Source: Novispirillum itersonii (lineage in GTDB: Bacteria > Pseudomonadota > Alphaproteobacteria > Rhodospirillales > Rhodospirillaceae). Taken from it: a stretch of DNA of 64,000 nt. The position numbers and the translations under genes are program-made. The DNA lies in NCBI RefSeq assembly GCF_014205675.1, contig NZ_JACIIX010000006.1, positions 60,585 through 124,584 of the forward strand. Direction: 5' to 3'. The notes under the pieces are model-generated. The model did no database searches. It was not told the DNA's origin and saw only the letters and a program-made list of their open reading frames with translations. Every line of letters starts with the position of its first letter. Position 1 is the first letter of the stretch. Positions 9,043 to 16,770 of this stretch are shown here, piece after piece.

Positions 9043-9861
9043 TCAATACCCCGACGGGGCGACGCCATAGGCGCGGCGGAAGGCGCGGTTGAAGTGGCTC
9101 TGGTCATGGAAGCCGGTGTCCTGTGCCACGGCGGCAATGGTCTGCCGTCCCTCCGCCAGCAGGGCGCAGGCCTGTTCCAGCCGCAGGCGCAGCAGCCACG
9201 CATAGGGCGTCATCCCGACACTGGCGCGGAACTGTCGCAGAAACTGGAACCGCCCGAGGCCGCAGACGGTGGCCAGATCTTCCAGCGTGATCTTTTCGGC
9301 CAGACGGTCAAGGCAGTAGTCCTGCACCTGCCGCAACCGTCGCGCCCCCAGTGGCCCGGCGGGCGGTGGCGGCAGCAGACTGTGGCTGTGGAGGAGCAGG
9401 GCGGCCAGCAGGGCCAGCCATTCGCTCTGGGCTGCCAGCTCAGGCGCAGGGGGAGAGTCTGAGCCTGCCGTCAGCAGCCGGTGCAGGCGGATCAGGCGCT
9501 GGCTGACTTCCGGCTGATCAAACGTGATGGCGGCGACGGGCACCGGGCGGGCGGTTTCGGTCAGGTCTTCCGACAGATCGGTCAGCAATGCCGGGGAAAC
9601 CCGGTAGGTCAGCAGGGTAAACGGTTGATCGGCATGGCGGGTGCCGTCGTGGATTTCACCGGGGGGCATCAGCGAGATGCCGCCGGGGGCGAGGAACGTC
9701 ACCTCCCGCCGGAACGATTGCCGCTGTACGCCGTCCGTTACCACACCGATGTGGGTCTCAAGGTGGAAGTGGCGGTCAAAGTGGGTGGTCTCAAACCGGG
9801 CCTGCCCCAGCACCAGACCGGGCAACAGCGCGGTGCGGCGGTAAGCGGCGCTGTCGGTCAT
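9043..9861 (-). CDS. AraC family transcriptional regulator
   Basis: A 272-residue protein from ATG 9861; the frame extends 91 codons further upstream but that part is non-homologous and crosses a small opposing gene. N-terminal cupin-like AraC sensor (about 10-150, with HFHLETHIGVV and PPGEIHDG) and a C-terminal pair of HTH motifs (about 175-270: LEDLATVCGLGRFQFLRQF and IAAVAQDTGFHDQSHFNRAF). Target genes are unknown; no divergent operon with a clear link is present. Confidence 0.9.
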   Translation of the reverse strand: MTDSAAYRRTALLPGLVLGQARFETTHFDRHFHLETHIGVVTDGVQRQSFRREVTFLAPGGISLMPPGEIHDGTRHADQPFTLLTYRVSPALLTDLSEDLTETARPVPVAAITFDQPEVSQRLIRLHRLLTAGSDSPPAPELAAQSEWLALLAALLLHSHSLLPPPPAGPLGARRLRQVQDYCLDRLAEKITLEDLATVCGLGRFQFLRQFRASVGMTPYAWLLRLRLEQACALLAEGRQTIAAVAQDTGFHDQSHFNRAFRRAYGVAPSGY

Positions 9862-10111
9862 CGCGGGCTCCGGCCTGTTGGAGGATGCGCCGAGTCTGGC
9901 CGGGATCGGCAATTCTGGCAAGCCCTGTGGCAGGAGAGACCCGCAGAATTCTGCGGGTCCGGGGGGGTGGTGTTGACTCTGCGTTCTCTTTATGTTCCCA
10001 TCACCGCAACAAGAACAAAATAAGAACAATATAGGCGTAAGCCTGATCTTTGCCGTTTCCGTCTCCCCTCTCTCTGCGCAGGGGGCTGCGCATTCCCCGA
10101 TGGAGGACATC

Positions 10112-10210
10112 ATGTCGATCGGCCGTTTTGTCACTGAGTTTCTGGCGCTGCTGTCCCTGCTGGTGATGATTTATATGTGGGGGGTGCTGGGGTACGCCCT
10201 GCATGCCTGA
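10112..10210 (+). CDS. 32-residue single-pass membrane protein
   Basis: Begins MSIGRFVTEFLALL after a good ribosome site (GGAGG, six bases before the ATG). One hydrophobic helix (about residues 8-29) ends in GYALHA. The frame can be extended to 9992, but the extension has low-complexity unstructured sequence and no start signal. Small membrane proteins of this kind often associate with larger complexes; no partner is evident. Confidence 0.5.
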   Translation: MSIGRFVTEFLALLSLLVMIYMWGVLGYALHA

Positions 10211-10240
10211 GAGGGCCGTTTCCGGGTAAGCCATCGGCAA

Positions 10241-10330
10241 AGCCCCCGGTCCTCAGGCGATATCCCCCGCCCCGGAATGCCGGAGCGTTCTGAGGCGGGG
10301 GACGAAGAGATCGCCTGTGCCCGGGGGGCT
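10241..10330. other. Nested long inverted repeat (structured RNA or terminator)
   Basis: Three nested complementary arms: 10241-10249 with 10321-10330 (one bulge), CAGGCGAT 10254-10261 with 10310-10317, and CCCCCGCC 10264-10271 with 10294-10301, plus a small CCGG hairpin at the tip. It fills the space between the convergent small membrane gene and the OYE gene. No T-run follows on either strand, so it is not a plain intrinsic terminator. Confidence 0.55.
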
Positions 10331-10362
10331 GACGCGCATCCCTCCTCTGTGCTGTGCCCGCC

Positions 10363-11463
10363 TTACGGCAGCGGCGGATAGGTGACATACCCTTCCGCAC
10401 CGCCGCCGAACAGGGTGGTGGTGTCGGCCTCCGCCAGCGGCAGACCGTCCCGCAGGCGGCGCGGCAGATCCGGATTGGCGATAAAGGGGCGCCCGAACGC
10501 CACCGCGTCGGCCAGTCCGCTGCGCAGGATGGCATCAGCTTTCTCCCGGGTGTATCCCCCGGCGACAATGATGCTGCCGGAAAAAGCCTGCCGCAGGGCA
10601 TGCCGGAACGCTTCAGGTGTTTCCGGTGCGTCGTCCCAGTCGGCTTCGGCGATGTGGATATAGGCGATCCGCCGTCGCTCCAGTTCCGCCGCTACCGCCA
10701 GAACGGTGGGGATGATGTCCGGATCGTTCATGCCGCGCTGGGTGATGAAGGGCGACAGCCGGATGCCGGTGCGGTCGGCTCCCATGACCCCGGCCACTGC
10801 GTCCACCACCTCCAGCAGAAAGCGCATCCGGTTCTCCGCCGGGCCGCCGTACCGGTCGGTGCGGTGATTGGCGCTGGCCCGCAGAAACTGATCAATCAGG
10901 TATCCATTGGCGGCGTGGATCTCCACCGCATCGAACCCGGCAGCACGGGCATTGTCGGCGGCGTGGCGGTAATCATCGACCACCGCGGCCACTTCGGCCG
11001 TGGTCAGGGCACGCGGTACCGGGCAGGGCAGCATGGTGCCGGTTCCGGTGGCTGGATCGACAATCCACACGCTGGCATCGGGGGCAATCGCCGACGGGCC
11101 GACCGTCTGACCGTCGGCATGCAGGCTGGGGTGGCTCATCCGCCCGACGTGCCACAGTTGCAGGGCAATGCTGCCTCCCGCCGCGTGCACCGCCTGTGTC
11201 ACCTGCTGCCAGCCGTCCACCTGCTGCGGGCTGTGGATGCCGGGGGTGAAGGAATAGCCCTTACCCTGCGGGGAAATCTGGGTGGCCTCGGTGAGGATCA
11301 GTCCGGCTCCGGCGCGCTGGGCGTAGTATTCGGCCATCAGCGGGGTGGGGATGTCGCCGGGCTGGGCGGCGCGGGCACGGGTCATCGGGGCCATGATCAG
11401 GCGGCTGGGCAGCGGCAGGCCGCCGATGCGGACCGGGGAAAACAGGGAAGGGGCAGCGGACAT
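10363..11463 (-). CDS. nemA: Alkene reductase, Old Yellow Enzyme family
   Basis: A 366-residue FMN-dependent flavin oxidoreductase with a TIM barrel: N-terminal LFSPVRIGGLPLPSRLIMAPMTRARA, QLWHVGRMSHP, and the substrate/FMN signature HAANGYLIDQFLR. The family reduces activated alkenes, nitro-esters or N-ethylmaleimide using NAD(P)H. It is downstream of an SDR gene (24-bp gap), so the two likely form one transcript controlled by the divergent LysR gene. The symbol reflects similarity to NemA; the physiological substrate is unknown. Confidence 0.9.
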   Translation of the reverse strand: MSAAPSLFSPVRIGGLPLPSRLIMAPMTRARAAQPGDIPTPLMAEYYAQRAGAGLILTEATQISPQGKGYSFTPGIHSPQQVDGWQQVTQAVHAAGGSIALQLWHVGRMSHPSLHADGQTVGPSAIAPDASVWIVDPATGTGTMLPCPVPRALTTAEVAAVVDDYRHAADNARAAGFDAVEIHAANGYLIDQFLRASANHRTDRYGGPAENRMRFLLEVVDAVAGVMGADRTGIRLSPFITQRGMNDPDIIPTVLAVAAELERRRIAYIHIAEADWDDAPETPEAFRHALRQAFSGSIIVAGGYTREKADAILRSGLADAVAFGRPFIANPDLPRRLRDGLPLAEADTTTLFGGGAEGYVTYPPLP

Positions 11464-11487
11464 TGGGGGATCTCCATCAGGAAGGAA

Positions 11488-12159
11488 TCAGGCGATCAGC
11501 GCGCCACCGTCAACATCCAGCACCGTGCCGGTGACGAAGGCAGTATCAATCGCAAACAGATAGGCGGCGGCCAGATCGGCGGGAGTTCCGGCCCGTCCGG
11601 CGGGCAGGGTGGCCCGGGCCCGGTCCAGCATCGCCTGTCGGGCCTCGGCGGGCAGGGCAGCATAGGCTTCGGTGTCGGTCAGGCCGGGGCTGACCACGTT
11701 GACCCGCAGCGGGGCCAGTTCCCGCGCCAGCAGTTTGGCGGTGGCCTCCAGCGCTGCATTCATCGCGGTTTTGACAAAGGTGCCCGGTGTGGCGCGGCGG
11801 GCGAGGAAGCCCGAGGTCAGGGTGAGGGTGCCGCCGGGGCGCAGATGCCCGGCGGCGGCCTGCGCCACCGTGACACTGCCCCAGAACTTGACATCAAAGG
11901 CGGCTTTGGCGGCGGTCAGGTCCAGCCCGGTCAGCGGCCCGCCGGGGGCCTGTGATCCGGCGGTGATCACCACATGGTCCACCGGCCCGAGGGCGGCAAA
12001 GGCCGCAGCCACGGCGGCAGGATCGCTGATATCCAGCCCGGCGGAACGGCTGAGGCGGTGGACGGTGCCGGGGCGCTGTGACAGGGCATCGGCAACGGCG
12101 CGGCCGATGCCGCTGGTGCCGCCGATGACGACGGAAACGGTGGCGGCGGTGAAGGTCAT
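11488..12159 (-). CDS. Short-chain dehydrogenase/reductase
   Basis: A 223-residue SDR from ATG 12159 (GGAG upstream). It has the NAD(P) site GGTSGIGRAVA near the start, and an SDR C-terminus (VSPGLTDTEAYAAL, FVTGTVLDVDGGALIA). The central catalytic Ser/Tyr region is weak: TSGFLARRATPGTF replaces the usual YxxxK, so the Tyr appears missing, as in several atypical SDRs. First gene of the SDR-OYE operon, divergent from a LysR gene. Confidence 0.87.
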   Translation of the reverse strand: MTFTAATVSVVIGGTSGIGRAVADALSQRPGTVHRLSRSAGLDISDPAAVAAAFAALGPVDHVVITAGSQAPGGPLTGLDLTAAKAAFDVKFWGSVTVAQAAAGHLRPGGTLTLTSGFLARRATPGTFVKTAMNAALEATAKLLARELAPLRVNVVSPGLTDTEAYAALPAEARQAMLDRARATLPAGRAGTPADLAAAYLFAIDTAFVTGTVLDVDGGALIA

Positions 12160-12234
12160 GGCAGAAGGCTCCTGATCGGTGGCGGGGTGTCTGTCAGGAA
12201 GGATAAGCTCTGCGGATATCCGGCAGAATGTGCG

Positions 12235-12249
12235 ATGATCTGAAATCAT
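12235..12249. promoter_or_regulatory. LysR-type operator in SDR/LysR divergent region
   Basis: ATGAT-N5-ATCAT, which also satisfies T-N11-A. It lies within a wider inverted pair, CTGCGGAT (12210-12217) and ATCCGCAG (12260-12267). Located between the SDR start and the LysR start, it is a probable site for autoregulation and operon control. Confidence 0.55.
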
Positions 12250-12281
12250 AATTCGGAAAATCCGCAGAATGAGGTCCGGTC

Positions 12282-13217
12282 ATGCAGCTGGAAACACTGT
12301 CCCTGTTCCTGCGCATTGTCGAAAAGGGTGGGCTGGCGGCCGCCGGGCGGGAGCTGGGGCTGTCTCCGTCCTCGGTTTCGGAGCGGTTGGCGGCGTTGGA
12401 ACGCCATTACGGCGCGGCCCTGCTGGTCCGCACCACCCGGGCGGTGACCCTGACGGAAGAGGGCCGGGTTCTGGCCGACGGGGCCCGCCGCCTGCTGGCG
12501 GAGGCCGATGATCTGGCCGCCCGGATCCGGCTGGGGGCCGACCGGCTGTCCGGCCCGGTCCGGCTGTCCGCGCCGATGGATTTCGGGCGGCGGCATCTGG
12601 TGCCGCTGCTGGATGCCTTCGGGCAGGATCATCCGGAGGTGACCTTTGACCTGCACCTGTCTGATTCCCACGTCGATCTGGTGGCGGCGGGGATGGATCT
12701 GGCCGTCCGCCACGGGCTGCTGGCCGACAGCTCGCTGAAGGTGCGGCCACTGGGCACGGCCCGGCGGGTGGTCTGCGCCGCCCCGTCCTATCTGGCGCGG
12801 CACGGCGTGCCGCAGCATCCGCAGGATCTGGCCGGACACCGCTGTCTGCTGATGCGCTTCGGCACGGTGACGGAGGCGGTCTGGCCGTTCCGCATCGGGG
12901 GCCGGATGGAACGGGTGCCGGTGCCCGGTCACCGTATTGCCAATGACGGGGACCTGATCCGCCGCTGGTGCCTCGACGGGCAGGGCATCGCCTATAAATC
13001 GCTGTTCGATGTCGCGGGCAGCCTGCGGGATGGCAGTCTGACCGAGCTGTTGCCGCTGTTTTCCTCCGGGGCGACGGCGTTGCAGCTGGTGTACCCGGCG
13101 ACGGCGGCCCAGCCGCGCCGGGTCCGGGCCTTGGTGGAGTTTCTGACCGGACGGCTGACCCGGCATCTGGCGGAGGATGCAAATACCCAGTCCCCACCGT
13201 TGCCGGATCATGCTTAA
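12282..13217 (+). CDS. LysR family transcriptional regulator
   Basis: A 311-residue LysR protein: HTH at 1-60 (MQLETLSLFLRIVEKGG, LSPSSVSERLAALERHYGA) and effector domain about 88-295 of the CrgA/AaeR-like subgroup. Transcribed away from the SDR-OYE operon with a T-N11-A box between them, so it probably senses a reactive carbonyl, quinone or similar electrophile handled by that operon. Effector identity is inference. Confidence 0.92.
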   Translation: MQLETLSLFLRIVEKGGLAAAGRELGLSPSSVSERLAALERHYGAALLVRTTRAVTLTEEGRVLADGARRLLAEADDLAARIRLGADRLSGPVRLSAPMDFGRRHLVPLLDAFGQDHPEVTFDLHLSDSHVDLVAAGMDLAVRHGLLADSSLKVRPLGTARRVVCAAPSYLARHGVPQHPQDLAGHRCLLMRFGTVTEAVWPFRIGGRMERVPVPGHRIANDGDLIRRWCLDGQGIAYKSLFDVAGSLRDGSLTELLPLFSSGATALQLVYPATAAQPRRVRALVEFLTGRLTRHLAEDANTQSPPLPDHA

Positions 13218-13292
13218 ATACACGGAAGGCAGGCTGAAAACCCTGTCTCCGGAAAGGGTTAAACCACGGTCAGGCAGGAGAGGCAGCGCCGG

Positions 13293-14006
13293 ATGGCAGC
13301 GGGGATCAACATTCAGGCCGCCTGGGCCGGGGCATCAGGGTGCCGCACCTGCGGCATCCGGCAGATGGCCCTGTTCGCGGACCTTCAGGAGTCCGACTTC
13401 GCGCTGATCCATGTGCCGATTGATGAACTGCGTCTGTCTGCCGGGGCCCCGGTCTATCATCTGGGGGATCAGGGGACGGCGCTCTATACCCTGCGCTCCG
13501 GGATGATCAAGCTGGTGCAGTCCCTGCCGGACGGATCGCAGCGGATTGTCCGCCTGCGCCGCCCCGGCGACACGCTGGGGCTGGAGGTGCTGCTGACCCT
13601 GCCGTATGAACATGATGCCGTGGTGGTGCAGGATGCGGTGCTGTGCCGTCTGCCGCTGGAGGTGGTGACCCGCCTGCAACGGGAAACGCCGCGTCTGCAT
13701 ACCCAGCTGATGCGCCGCTGGCATCAGGCGGTGCGCGAGGCGGATGAATGGCTGACCGGCCTGTCCACCGGCAATGCCCGTGGGCGGGTGGCCCGCCTGC
13801 TGCTGCATCTGGCCGAAACCGGTGGCAGCAACGAGATCAGCGATCTGTTCACCCGGGAAGATCTCGGCGCGATCCTTGGCATCACCACCGAGACCGCCAG
13901 CCGTACGATTGCCGAATTCCGCCGGGCTTCCCTGCTGGAAACGCTGGGGCGCAACCACTTCCGCTGTAACCTTGACGGGCTGCGGCAGGTGGCGGATCAG
14001 CTCTAA
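13293..14006 (+). CDS. Crp/Fnr family transcriptional regulator
   Basis: A 237-residue protein with a GGAGAGG ribosome site. Cyclic-nucleotide-binding fold about 25-145, dimer helix, and Crp-type HTH about 180-215 (FTREDLGAILGITTETASRTIAEF). Cysteines are C17, C20 and C118, plus one near the C-terminus. The C-x2-C and the central Cys resemble FNR, but the third N-terminal Cys of E. coli FNR is absent. Oxygen or redox sensing is therefore possible but not established. Targets unknown. Confidence 0.9.
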   Translation: MAAGINIQAAWAGASGCRTCGIRQMALFADLQESDFALIHVPIDELRLSAGAPVYHLGDQGTALYTLRSGMIKLVQSLPDGSQRIVRLRRPGDTLGLEVLLTLPYEHDAVVVQDAVLCRLPLEVVTRLQRETPRLHTQLMRRWHQAVREADEWLTGLSTGNARGRVARLLLHLAETGGSNEISDLFTREDLGAILGITTETASRTIAEFRRASLLETLGRNHFRCNLDGLRQVADQL

Positions 14007-14018
14007 AGGATTATCCGG

Positions 14019-14699
14019 TCAGGCGCTCCGGCGCAGGCCATCCACCGGGGCCGGGGCTGCGACCGCACTGCTGTAAACATCGCGGTACAGCCGGGCGGCT
14101 GCTGTGGCGGCATCAATCATTCCGGCCCAGTCTCCGGCGGTCAGGGGCAGGTGTTCCAGCACATCCAGCACCGGTTGCGGGCGGGTTGCCGGATCATCCT
14201 GCCGGAAGAAGAAGCCGATCTGGCTGGGGCGCAGCGGCAGGCTTTGCAACAGCTTGGCGATATAGTTGCCGCTGAAGCTGCCGCTGATGGCATCCATCAC
14301 CGCAATCACCGCCAGCCGCGCCACCGGGTGGGTTTCCGCCAGAGTGGCGTTGAAGGTGATGTAGGCGGCAGCGGCGGGGTCGGGGGTGGTGTTTTCCGGG
14401 GCCGGACCGGCGTAACCGCTGGCGGTCAGATCGGTCCGCAGCAGCCCGGCATGGGGGGCAACCCGCAGGGCGTGGGCTTCCAGACACTGGCGGGCCTGCG
14501 GCAGGCTGTCCGGGCAGCGCGCTGCCGCCAGACGGGTGCTGTCCGGCACCGCGTGGGCGACGTGATACAGTGACAGCAGCAGCCGGTGATAGTCTTCCAT
14601 GCCAAAGGTCCCGGCAATCATCCGGCGGGCCGCCGTATTATCGGGAAACGACAGGGTGGCATTGCTGAGGGCGGACAGAAAATCCCTGCGGGTTGACAT
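14019..14699 (-). CDS. Haem-oxygenase/TenA-fold protein, unknown
   Basis: A 226-residue protein starting MSTRRDFLSALSNATL at 14699; the frame opens 75 codons earlier but without protein-like sequence. Helical throughout, with EDYHRLLLSLYHVAHAVP and scattered histidines reminiscent of TenA/PqqC or iron-containing haem-oxygenase-like proteins. Metal ligands could not be assigned confidently. It converges on the Crp/Fnr gene with only 12 bp between stops. Confidence 0.55.
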   Translation of the reverse strand: MSTRRDFLSALSNATLSFPDNTAARRMIAGTFGMEDYHRLLLSLYHVAHAVPDSTRLAAARCPDSLPQARQCLEAHALRVAPHAGLLRTDLTASGYAGPAPENTTPDPAAAAYITFNATLAETHPVARLAVIAVMDAISGSFSGNYIAKLLQSLPLRPSQIGFFFRQDDPATRPQPVLDVLEHLPLTAGDWAGMIDAATAAARLYRDVYSSAVAAPAPVDGLRRSA

Positions 14700-15248
14700 G
14701 GCTTCCGGCATCCGGGCAAGAGGACAGGGCAGAATCCGGTGGCGGACCGTGGTCACGACAGAACGGCGGATCCCTTTCGGCGGTCCGCATCCGGCTTTCA
14801 TGCCTATAAGATACGGGTCCGGCACTGTTGGCAACACGCAGCAGGCGTAAGATGTGTCTGTGCTGACAACCCGGGCGTTGGTTGCGGCGGTCAGGGACTG
14901 CTTGAGGGCGAATTGTTTTTGCAAGAACGGCCTCGGAGTTTGACTCTGCCGGGGTGGGGCCTCATCATAAAACCATGCGGTTATCCATCCAGACTCTGAC
15001 CGCTGTAAAACCGGGATCTATCAAGGGGACGGGCGTCGGAGACCGACGAATCGAAATCTTGAATTTTATCGACTTTAATCGATGGTTCTCCTGTGGTATT
15101 CCCCGGTTATCGTTTGCTGTTCCGGGTGTTATCGCCCGGTACCAGCCGCTGAGTTTACCGTCTGCCGGGACGTAAAGCCGGTTCCCCCGGGTTCTGTGGG
15201 GCTGCACCGTGCGGTCCTCACCTCCCCGTAAGACATTGGAAGCCCATC
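14700..15248. other. Intergenic region without recognised gene
   Basis: About 550 bp. A short perfect hairpin CGTCGG-AGA-CCGACG occurs near 15035-15050 and an AT-rich patch near 15055-15085 may hold the promoter of the following gene. No convincing -35/-10 pair, sigma-54 box or RNA gene was recognised. Confidence 0.4.
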
Positions 15249-15674
15249 GTGGTCACGAAGGTCGGACAACAGACAGGACAGCCGGTTGCGGCCTCCCCCC
15301 TGCGGGCGGGCAGCGGCGGGACCGTGTCGTCGTCCCTGACCTTCAAAAGCATCACCAATCTGGCGAATTCCGGCAATGTCGGGGCGGAGGACGAAGCCCT
15401 CCGCTTTGCGCAGGACTGGAGCAATCTGTTCCAGCAGTCGCAGCGGCAGGCTGCGGCCCGGAAGGCCCGGATGGAAGGGGTGCGCTTCGGCGACATCCTG
15501 ACGACCACCGAGGTGTCGGCGGTGCTGGTGTCTTACCGCAATCAGGGCGACCGGGACCGCAACACCGGCACCACGGTGCGCAGCGGGGTAAACCAGTACG
15601 AACGCGCCATTCGGGCGATCTCCTCCGGCGGGAAAGACCGCCAGACCGGAGAAGTCTATAGCCGCTGGATGTAG
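15249..15674 (+). CDS. Conserved-looking 141-residue protein, unknown
   Basis: Starts with GTG (GGAAG upstream). Sequence is hydrophilic, with SLTFKSITNLANSG, then a helical Q/R/A-rich centre and a C-terminal region NQYERAIRAISSGG. It has no signal peptide or membrane segment. No family recognised. A terminator follows directly, so it is transcribed separately from the flagellar-rod-like gene. Confidence 0.6.
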   Translation: MVTKVGQQTGQPVAASPLRAGSGGTVSSSLTFKSITNLANSGNVGAEDEALRFAQDWSNLFQQSQRQAAARKARMEGVRFGDILTTTEVSAVLVSYRNQGDRDRNTGTTVRSGVNQYERAIRAISSGGKDRQTGEVYSRWM

Positions 15675-15701
15675 CGGCGGCAGGTGCGGAGCATGAAGAG
15701 G

Positions 15702-15731
15702 GCAGTCTGGCGACAGGCTGCCTGTTTTTTT
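15702..15731 (+). terminator. Intrinsic terminator
   Basis: GCAGTCTG-gcga-CAGGCTGC (one G:T pair) followed by TGTTTTTTT, just after the 141-residue gene. Confidence 0.85.
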
Positions 15732-15880
15732 GGGGTGGCTCCGGTTCCGGTCAGCGGGGGTGTGACAGGGTTCACAGCCACAGTGCTGAACCGCGCCGAT
15801 GCTTGGGGGAGGGTGGATAGGCTGTCGCCGGTCATCCAGCCAGTCTTCAGGGTCTGCCAAGCAGAGGGATCTCCGCCGCC

Positions 15881-16255
15881 ATGTCTGACGCCTTTTCCAC
15901 TGCTGTTTCCGGGTTACAGGCTGCGTCCCGCGCCGTGGCGATTTCCGCATCGAATATCGTGAATGCCCGCAGTGGCGGGACGATTACGGCGGATGGCTAT
16001 CAGGGATATCAGCCTCAGGCGGTCACGCAGTCCAGCGTCGCCGGGGGTGGCGTGGTCACCGGGTCCCGCCCGGTGGTCCCGGCGTATATGCCGACGCCGG
16101 GCGCTGATGGTGGCACGGCTTACGGGTTGCCCAACAGCTCCCTGAGTACCGATCTGGTGCAGATGCGCATGGCGCAGGCGGCCTATAAGGCTTCTGCCGC
16201 GTTGATCCGCACGGAAAATGATATGCAGAAAACAACCCTGTCGGTGATCGGCTGA
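15881..16255 (+). CDS. Flagellar basal-body rod-like protein (FlgC-related)
   Basis: A 124-residue protein with the rod/hook N-terminal signature (FSTAVSGLQAASRAVAISASNIVNA) and the matching C-terminal coiled helix (STDLVQMRMAQAAYKASAALIRTENDMQ). This is the export and assembly pattern of FlgB/FlgC-type axial proteins. It is about the length of FlgC but stands alone, with no other flagellar genes around it, so it may be an accessory rod paralogue rather than the main FlgC. Weak ribosome site. Confidence 0.75.
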   Translation: MSDAFSTAVSGLQAASRAVAISASNIVNARSGGTITADGYQGYQPQAVTQSSVAGGGVVTGSRPVVPAYMPTPGADGGTAYGLPNSSLSTDLVQMRMAQAAYKASAALIRTENDMQKTTLSVIG

Positions 16256-16349
16256 CGGAGACTGTTTCTGCCGCATGACTTCGGCTCTGTCCGCACGTCG
16301 CAGCCTGTTTCCTCAAGGGGAGGGGGACGGCGACAGGGGGCGCAAAAAG

Positions 16350-16387
16350 CTTTAAGGGCCGTTGACGATTGCCAACGGCCCTTAAAG
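16350..16387 (-). terminator. Terminator of rpmG
   Basis: A perfect 15-bp inverted repeat CTTTAAGGGCCGTTG with an 8-base loop. On the minus strand it is followed by a short T-run, fitting rpmG, which ends 26 bp away. Confidence 0.88.
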
Positions 16388-16412
16388 GGTAAAAAACGGT
16401 GTAACCCGTATC

Positions 16413-16580
16413 TTACTTCATCTTCGTTTCACGGAAGACGACGTGCTTGCGCACCACCGGATCATACTTGCGGAATTCCAGCTTCTGGGTGGTATTCCGC
16501 GGGTTCTTCTTCGCAATGTAGAAGTAACCGGTATCAGCGGTGCTTTCGAGCTTAATCTGAATGGTGGTCGGCTTAGCCAT
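16413..16580 (-). CDS. rpmG: 50S ribosomal protein L33
   Basis: A 55-residue protein read directly: [20 protein letters not shown], then [20 protein letters not shown] and the basic end [14 protein letters not shown]. This is the Cys-free form of L33, typical of alphaproteobacteria. It is a small basic protein of the large ribosomal subunit near the E site. Complete, single gene with its own terminator. Confidence 0.97.
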   Translation of the reverse strand: MAKPTTIQIKLESTADTGYFYIAKKNPRNTTQKLEFRKYDPVVRKHVVFRETKMK

Positions 16581-16770
16581 CGCCTTAAATCCTGGTCAAA
16601 CAACGTGCGTGTCGAGGGGCGCACAATACAGTGCTGGGAAAAGGTGTCAAGGGAAAGCTGGGGAAAGCTGTGGAGAAAACGTGAAACCCCAGTGTTTTCC
16701 GTCAGTTGCCGTCAGGCACCCGCCCGGCCTGCCGGGGAAAACCTGCCGGGACTCCCGGAATTGGTGGTCC

